From positions 1 to 43,900 of the forward strand of contig JAHFJP010000007.1 of NCBI GenBank assembly GCA_023245765.1: DNA of 43,900 nucleotides, given 5' to 3'. This document shows, piece by piece, positions 39,780 to 43,900 of the stretch. Position 1 is the first letter of the stretch. The number at the start of each line of letters is the position of its first letter. Origin of the DNA: Candidatus Peribacteria bacterium (GTDB lineage: Bacteria > Patescibacteriota > Gracilibacteria > Peribacterales > Peribacteraceae). Made by a program: the position numbers and the translations under genes. The notes beneath the pieces were generated by a model, which made no database searches, had not been told where the DNA came from, and worked only from the letters and a program-made list of their open reading frames with translations.

Positions 39780-40724
39780 TCATTGTGCTATCCACTGGAA
39801 TCCCAGCTTGGTGGCATCCCACGCGATCTTGCCATCCCAGGGTGTGCCCTCGGCGACCGCGTCTTTCTTCGGCATGTACTTCTCGAGCCACGCGAGCTTC
39901 TTGGCGAGGATGGAGCTCTTCTCGGCTCGCACGCGGAACGCGTGCTCCTGGGTCATGTAGTAGGTGACGCTCTCGGCGAGGTCTTCGAAGTTATCGGCCT
40001 GGTAGGCGTAGCCCGTGACAAACTGGCGGCGGACAGCGGTGGATTTTCGCGTCTTGTCGTTCTCCCACGAAATTTTGTAGAACTCCACGCTCGGATCGTC
40101 GTTGTAGATCACATCCTCTCCGTCGCGGAAGGCGCTTGCTCCGCTCTTTTCATCACCTGTGAGGCACGTGATATCCCGGAAGTGGCCGAGACCTTCGTGC
40201 ATCAGGAGGCCGATGAATTCCTGATCCGGCACTGTTCCCGAGACGAGGATAACACCACGGCCGGCGAGGCCGCGGTGCTTGGGGTTATCGTAGAGAACGC
40301 TGAATGTCTGAAGTTTTTCCAGGCATGCCGGATCGAGCAGACTCAAGACTGCCTCGGCGAGCGGGCGCTGTGCCTCGTGAATGCCGGACTGATCGAGGAT
40401 CGTCTGCAGACGGGTTTTCGTCGCGGGAATTTCCATCAGTAGGGGTTGTTCGTCCCTCGGCACGGCTCGAGACAGGCCGTCATTCACAGGTGTCGCCATC
40501 ACCGTCTCCTTGACCGGCCGCACGCGCACCTGGTGGCGACGAGGGCCGTAGATCACACGAGCGGCCAAATCTGTCCGTGGGAAGGGCAGAGCATGCTCTG
40601 CCCCTACAGTACCGTTGCTTGCAGCCGAACGAAGTTGTGCTACACTGGTAGGCAGACACAGTGCAACAGAGAAGATTGTCACGAAGAGGATCAAAGCCAA
40701 TGGTTGGAGAGCGTTCTTCTGCAC
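39780..40724 (-). CDS. secreted metallopeptidase-like protein
   Basis: 314 residues from GTG 40724. Signal peptide: QKNALQPLALILFVTIFSVALC before TSVAQ. The mature part contains LLMHEGLGHFRD, and downstream NFEDLAESVTYYM recalls the third-ligand Glu helix of gluzincins. The His spacing is HExxxH, not HExxH, so activity is uncertain. The track's start at TTG 40772 is rejected because that TTG is the first part of the -35 box. A 20-bp palindrome (40584-40603) is translated in frame just after the signal peptide (TVGAEHALPFPR). Confidence 0.65.
   Translation of the reverse strand: MQKNALQPLALILFVTIFSVALCLPTSVAQLRSAASNGTVGAEHALPFPRTDLAARVIYGPRRHQVRVRPVKETVMATPVNDGLSRAVPRDEQPLLMEIPATKTRLQTILDQSGIHEAQRPLAEAVLSLLDPACLEKLQTFSVLYDNPKHRGLAGRGVILVSGTVPDQEFIGLLMHEGLGHFRDITCLTGDEKSGASAFRDGEDVIYNDDPSVEFYKISWENDKTRKSTAVRRQFVTGYAYQADNFEDLAESVTYYMTQEHAFRVRAEKSSILAKKLAWLEKYMPKKDAVAEGTPWDGKIAWDATKLGFQWIAQ
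40584..40610. repeat. GTAGGGGC-type palindrome inside a secreted-protein gene
   Basis: GGGCAGAGCATGCTCTGCCC is a perfect 20-bp palindrome followed by CTAC. It is the same class as 8596-8620, but here it lies in the coding sequence, in frame. Confidence 0.85.
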
Positions 40725-40743
40725 GTGTTTCCCGAAGTGGTAC

Positions 40744-40772
40744 TTTATATCATATTTATCTTTAGATGTCAA
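40744..40772 (-). promoter_or_regulatory. promoter of the secreted metallopeptidase-like gene
   Basis: Minus strand: consensus TTGACA (40767-40772), 17-bp spacer, TATAAA (40744-40749), leader about 19 nt to GTG 40724. The -35 box overlaps the start codon of the divergent rlmD gene. Confidence 0.7.
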
Positions 40773-42184
40773 TCCCCGTCACTATAGAGAAACTCACCTT
40801 CGGAGGTGCAGGTTTGACCCATGTCGATGGTTTAACCGTGTTCGTCCCGGACACGATTCCGGGCCAGCAGGTGGAGATCGAAATTACCAAAAAGAAGGAC
40901 ACGTTTGCGGAAGCGAAGGTCGTCAAGGTTCTGCGCCGCGCCAAGGACGAAATTCCCGCGCGCTGCACGCACTTTCACGACTGCGGCGGATGCATCTGGC
41001 AGAATCTCCCGTACGACAAGCAGATCAGTTATAAGGAGGACATCGTCCGCGAGACACTCACGCACCTTACACCGGTGGACGAAGAGCAACGCAAACAACT
41101 CGCCGGCCGCGTGATCAACATCGTTCCGAGTCCGCAGATCTACCACTATCGCAACAAACTCGAGTTCAGCTTTGGATACCAGTCGATGCGCACCGAGGAA
41201 AAAGCCGGCCGGCGTCTCTACTTCGACGAAGGACCGAGCATCGGGTTCCATCAGCCGGGTCAATGGTCCACGATTCTGCCGATCACCGAGTGTCACCTCT
41301 ACGACGAGCAGGTGGGGGTGCTCCTCGCCGACGTCAAACGCTTCATGGAGCAGACGCGGCTCCCGGTGTTCAATCCCAAAACAAACAAAGGAATGCTTCG
41401 CAATCTCCTCCTGCGCCGCGGCGTCCACACCGGCGAGCAGATGATCTGCTTTTTGCTCCACGCGCGGAAAAAAGAACTCGAGCCGCTCTTCCAACAGTTC
41501 CTCCGTGCGTTCGGCGGGCGCCCGCACCTCGCGTCGCTCCTCATCGTCGAACATATGGGCCTCCACGAGAAGCCGGAGTTCCCCAAAGTCCACACGCTCA
41601 TCGGCAAGCCCACCATCACCGAGCGGCTCTTTGATCTCAGCTTCGAAATCTCGCCGTTTTCGTTCTTTCAGACCAACACGCTCGCAGCCGAAAAACTCTA
41701 CACCGCGATCGCGCAGGCTGCAGCACTGACAAGCCGCGATACCGTGCTCGATGCCTACTGCGGCATGGGCACGATCGGGCAATATCTGGCGCGGTTTTGT
41801 CAGAGAGTCGTCGGCGTCGAGAGCCATCCTTCCGCGGTTGATGATGCGCTCAAGAGCGCGGGCCGCAATCGCATCGGCAACATCAGTTTCTATAAAGGAC
41901 GAGCCGAGCAGGTGCTCCTCGATCAGCTCAAACCCGGGGGCAAATACAAATTCGATGTCGTCGTGCTCGATCCCCCCCGCGCGGGGCTCCATCCCAAAGC
42001 CCGCGATGCGGTTCTCGCGCATCAACCGGAGAAGATCGTCTACGTCTCGTGCAACACCGCGACGTTCGCACGCGATCTCGGGGAGTTCTTAAAGGGAGGG
42101 TATGACCTCAGGACAATCCAGCCCGTCGATCTGTTCCCGCATACAGCACATATTGAGACGGTGGCGTTGTTACAGAAAAAGTAA
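40766..42184 (+). CDS. rlmD: 23S rRNA (uracil-C5)-methyltransferase, RlmD/RumA family
   Basis: 472 residues. N-terminal TRAM domain (VTIEKLTFGGAGLTHVDGLT, VFVPDTIPGQQVEIEI). Iron-sulfur cysteines in CTHFHDCGGCIWQNL. SAM motif DAYCGMGTIGQYLA. VVVLDPPRAGLHPKA, and the nucleophile Cys429 in VYVSCNTATFARDL. The end is LFPHTAHIETVALL. Methylates a uridine of 23S rRNA (U1939 for RlmD). The paralogues RlmC and TrmA share the core, so the exact target is not certain. It is divergent from the secreted-protein gene, with 41 bp between starts. Confidence 0.93.
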   Translation: MSIPVTIEKLTFGGAGLTHVDGLTVFVPDTIPGQQVEIEITKKKDTFAEAKVVKVLRRAKDEIPARCTHFHDCGGCIWQNLPYDKQISYKEDIVRETLTHLTPVDEEQRKQLAGRVINIVPSPQIYHYRNKLEFSFGYQSMRTEEKAGRRLYFDEGPSIGFHQPGQWSTILPITECHLYDEQVGVLLADVKRFMEQTRLPVFNPKTNKGMLRNLLLRRGVHTGEQMICFLLHARKKELEPLFQQFLRAFGGRPHLASLLIVEHMGLHEKPEFPKVHTLIGKPTITERLFDLSFEISPFSFFQTNTLAAEKLYTAIAQAAALTSRDTVLDAYCGMGTIGQYLARFCQRVVGVESHPSAVDDALKSAGRNRIGNISFYKGRAEQVLLDQLKPGGKYKFDVVVLDPPRAGLHPKARDAVLAHQPEKIVYVSCNTATFARDLGEFLKGGYDLRTIQPVDLFPHTAHIETVALLQKK

Positions 42185-42286
42185 CCGAAGAATCCGACGG
42201 AACCGAGGGAACCGAGGATTCTTTACTTTTCCAAAAACCAATCCTCGGTTGCTTCGGTTTCTTCGGTTACGTCGGTTTCCTTCCGC
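42184..42286. repeat. 9-bp tandem repeat, inverted arms, between rlmD and rlmH
   Basis: Left arm around CCGACGGAACCGAGGGAACC. Right arm units TCCTCGGTT, GCTTCGGTT, TCTTCGGTT, ACGTCGGTT. Same TCGGT core as 38762-38862 and the dipZ linker. Confidence 0.85.
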
Positions 42287-42292
42287 TAGGAT
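42287..42292 (+). promoter_or_regulatory. -10 box of rlmH, leaderless spacing
   Basis: TAGGAT, then TCTTCC, then GTG 42299. It sits immediately after the tandem repeat. Confidence 0.4.
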
Positions 42293-42298
42293 TCTTCC

Positions 42299-42763
42299 GT
42301 GCAAAAGATCACTCTCCTGACCGTCGGCCGCATCAAGTCTTCGTGGATCGCGAACGGATGTTCTGAATTCACCGAACGTCTCCGTCCGGCCGTCAAACTG
42401 ACCATCACCGAAATCCCTCCCAGCCGCCAAAAAGATCCTGAGAAGCAGCGGCAAGAAGAGAGTGAACAGATTCTCCATGCATTGGAGAAGGAACGCGGGG
42501 ATATTTTTCTGCTGGATGAGAACGGCGGGCACATGACGTCCAAACAGTTCAGCGTGTTCCTCAGCAAAGCTGAAGATATGGGTATTCCCCTCACGTTCAT
42601 CCTCGGTGGCGCGTATGGCGTCAGTGAGCAGGTGAAGAGTGTCGCGCGTGGAAGCATCCAGCTCAGCGATATGACGCTGACCCATGAGATGGCGAGGCTG
42701 TTCCTTCTGGAGCAGCTGTACCGGGCAGTCGAAATCAAAAAGGGAAGCGGGTATCACCATTGA
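42299..42763 (+). CDS. rlmH: 23S rRNA pseudouridine-1915 N3-methyltransferase (RlmH)
   Basis: 154 residues, SPOUT fold. Opens QKITLLTVGRIKSSWIANGC. SAM-binding knot motifs are IFLLDENGGHMTSKQFS and FILGGAYGVSEQV. The end LSDMTLTHEMARLFLLEQLY, then YRAVEIKKGSGYHH, is diagnostic. GTG start. Acts on assembled ribosomes. Not overlapping rlmD, and separated from it by a repeat. Confidence 0.95.
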   Translation: MQKITLLTVGRIKSSWIANGCSEFTERLRPAVKLTITEIPPSRQKDPEKQRQEESEQILHALEKERGDIFLLDENGGHMTSKQFSVFLSKAEDMGIPLTFILGGAYGVSEQVKSVARGSIQLSDMTLTHEMARLFLLEQLYRAVEIKKGSGYHH

Positions 42764-42779
42764 AGATCGGCCCTGAACA

Positions 42780-42807
42780 TTGCCGAATGCAGGAAAAAGT
42801 GTATAAA
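42780..42807 (+). promoter_or_regulatory. promoter of the GGDEF-like gene
   Basis: TTGCCG (42780-42785), 16-bp spacer, TATAAA (42802-42807), 8 nt to ATG 42816. Confidence 0.6.
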
Positions 42808-42815
42808 TATCTGCT

Positions 42816-43900
42816 ATGTCTCAAAAGACGATCGTCACCGGGGGGCAGGTGGGAGCAGCTGCCGGCGAAACAGTGACCGGTCTCACGCTGACCGGTTCGA
42901 TGGAAGGCTCACTCGCAGCACACTTGCTGCAGGAAAAAGCCATCCTCCTGCGCAGTCGCGTGCGCGATGCCCTCTTTCGTAACGAAGAACCTCAGCCTCT
43001 TCCCCGGGACAGTGATGAACCGGGAGTCATTGATGCCGCCATCGCGTTGGAGCAGGCCCTTGGCGATCGAAAGAATACCGTTCTGATTGCAGCACTTGAA
43101 AAAATGCTGCATTTGGACGAGAAAAATGAAGGAACCGGGCAGCCCAGCTTGGCTGAGAAAATTTTTCACAGTCTGGAACTCCATCCTGAGCGAACAGAGT
43201 TTCGCGGAGATATCGATGACGATACCGTCCTGGAACTGCTTTCACTTGCTGAGACACGTCCGAAGATGGCAGGCCTGATACGGCGAATGGTTCACGCGCG
43301 TAAACAAATGAAGCAATTACTCGAAGCAAAAGACAGGGAGATTGCGGAGCAGCATCGTCAATTAACGCATGATCGCAAATTTCCCGCGTTGCTCACGAAC
43401 AGCGCATTACAGGATGCGCTCGATACCGACCCTCTCAACAATTCCGGACTCTTTGTCTTCGGAGATGTGAGCGATTTTAAGAGCGTGAACGATACGTACG
43501 GAATGGCATTCGTGGATAAGACACTGCTATTTGCGATTGCCAACGCGTTCTCGCCATCGGCCTTTGGCAGGAGAACGGTATGCGACGTTCTGAGTTCCCG
43601 TGTGGATGGGGACGAAATCGTCGTGTTTTTCCGCGGAGCGGTCGACGAGCTCGCGGCAGCAAGGCTGTATGCCGCGGCGTTCCGGCATGCGGTTCAGGGC
43701 ATTTCGTATCATTTTCTCGATGACCGGTGGTCTGACCTCAGCCCGCGGGTGCGAAAGCCGGTGGATGACATCGATGATGCGCGGCAGCGCGAAGGGACGA
43801 GGAAGCAGGTGCTCGAAATGATTCAGAGCAGATTCGCTTCGATGCAGTGCAAAATGGGGGTGGTGCCCCGTGCCGGTACGGCTGCACAAACGCAATCGGG
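42816..43900 (+). CDS. GGDEF-like protein, C-terminus outside the window (partial)
   Basis: Open from ATG 42816 to the window end (361 codons, no stop), so it is absent from the ORF track. The N-terminal ~190 residues are helical and unassigned. Then FVFGDVSDFKSVNDTYGMAF and LLFAIANAFS match the first half of a GGDEF domain. SSRVDGDEIVVFFRG sits at the signature (DGDEI in place of GGDEF). The metal-binding Asp of the DVSDFK block is kept, but the second Asp position is Ser. It may be a degenerate diguanylate cyclase or a c-di-GMP/nucleotide sensor. No signal peptide or membrane segment. Confidence 0.75.
   Translation, partial: MSQKTIVTGGQVGAAAGETVTGLTLTGSMEGSLAAHLLQEKAILLRSRVRDALFRNEEPQPLPRDSDEPGVIDAAIALEQALGDRKNTVLIAALEKMLHLDEKNEGTGQPSLAEKIFHSLELHPERTEFRGDIDDDTVLELLSLAETRPKMAGLIRRMVHARKQMKQLLEAKDREIAEQHRQLTHDRKFPALLTNSALQDALDTDPLNNSGLFVFGDVSDFKSVNDTYGMAFVDKTLLFAIANAFSPSAFGRRTVCDVLSSRVDGDEIVVFFRGAVDELAAARLYAAAFRHAVQGISYHFLDDRWSDLSPRVRKPVDDIDDARQREGTRKQVLEMIQSRFASMQCKMGVVPRAGTAAQTQS

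Noticed and set aside
40832-42025. 397-codon minus-strand ORF opposite rlmD
   Set aside because: Antisense shadow of a well-conserved methyltransferase with all its motifs.
1-43900. Recoded UGA (code 25) as in Absconditabacteria/Gracilibacteria
   Set aside because: TGA terminates conserved proteins at their expected ends (wecB, guaA, efp region genes), and no internal TGA is needed in conserved genes.
1-43900. tRNA, rRNA, riboswitch or transposase genes
   Set aside because: Intergenic gaps are short and fully accounted for by promoters and repeats. I saw no cloverleaf, GTTCRANNC box, rRNA segment or DDE/serine recombinase ORF.

Overview
The window is about 43.9 kb of gene-dense, moderately high-GC bacterial chromosome. 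It has about 46 protein genes, no gene-free stretch longer than about 240 bp, and no rRNA, recognisable tRNA, CRISPR array or transposase. TGA is a normal stop (it ends wecB and guaA), so this is not a UGA-recoded lineage. The mix of small lineage-restricted hypothetical proteins, DUF5667/FecR proteins, near-absence of Shine-Dalgarno sites and compact layout suggests a candidate-phyla (Patescibacteria/CPR) bacterium. I lean to a Peregrinibacteria/Peribacteria-like genome because folate, thymidylate, glutamine synthetase and ammonium-transporter genes are present. That placement is inference from memory and was not computed.

Layout. 1-3.4 kb: end of a surface-glycan region (UDP-GlcNAc 2-epimerase, O-antigen-ligase/polymerase-like membrane protein). 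3.4-5.7 kb: three-gene minus-strand operon of unknown proteins. 5.7-11.9 kb: guaA, an unknown protein, an ECF sigma factor with a FecR/DUF5667 membrane partner, and efp. 12-18.3 kb: HD-domain protein, gatB, a kinase-fold-like protein, a second ECF sigma factor, def, a DnaQ-like exonuclease, nth. 18.3-22.7 kb: unknown protein, DipZ-type thiol-disulfide protein, a membrane-anchored discoidin-like protein, two small unknowns, and a clear bidirectional terminator. 22.7-26.7 kb: nitrogen assimilation block (amt and glnA, with a divergent TrmB-type regulator). 26.7-29.6 kb: large internally repeated unknown protein and a methyltransferase-like protein. 29.7-34.4 kb: one-carbon/folate block (thyA, folA; folB, folK, folE on the other strand) with an HPr-like and a zincin-like protein. 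34.5-37.8 kb: SecD with an embedded parvulin domain, followed upstream by a lipoprotein that looks like a soluble SecD periplasmic domain. 37.8-40.7 kb: sugar nucleotidyltransferase, a polyprenyl-glycosyltransferase-like protein lacking its catalytic domain, and a secreted metalloprotease-like protein. 40.8-43.9 kb: the rRNA methyltransferases rlmD and rlmH and a degenerate GGDEF protein that runs off the window.

Three window-wide patterns stand out. (1) Many genes have a -10-like hexamer ending only 6-10 nt before the start codon, no Shine-Dalgarno, and a pyrimidine-rich start context, implying widespread leaderless mRNAs. (2) Intergenic spaces hold short tandem repeats whose period (6, 7, 8 or 9 bp) and word are locus-specific, often arranged as inverted arms. 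(3) These repeats and several palindromic hairpin repeats also sit in frame inside conserved genes (wecB, the O-antigen ligase, guaA, dipZ, thyA, a secreted protein), lengthening the proteins without breaking them. Together with the SecD-parvulin fusion and the SecD-like lipoprotein, these are the best candidates for undescribed biology here.
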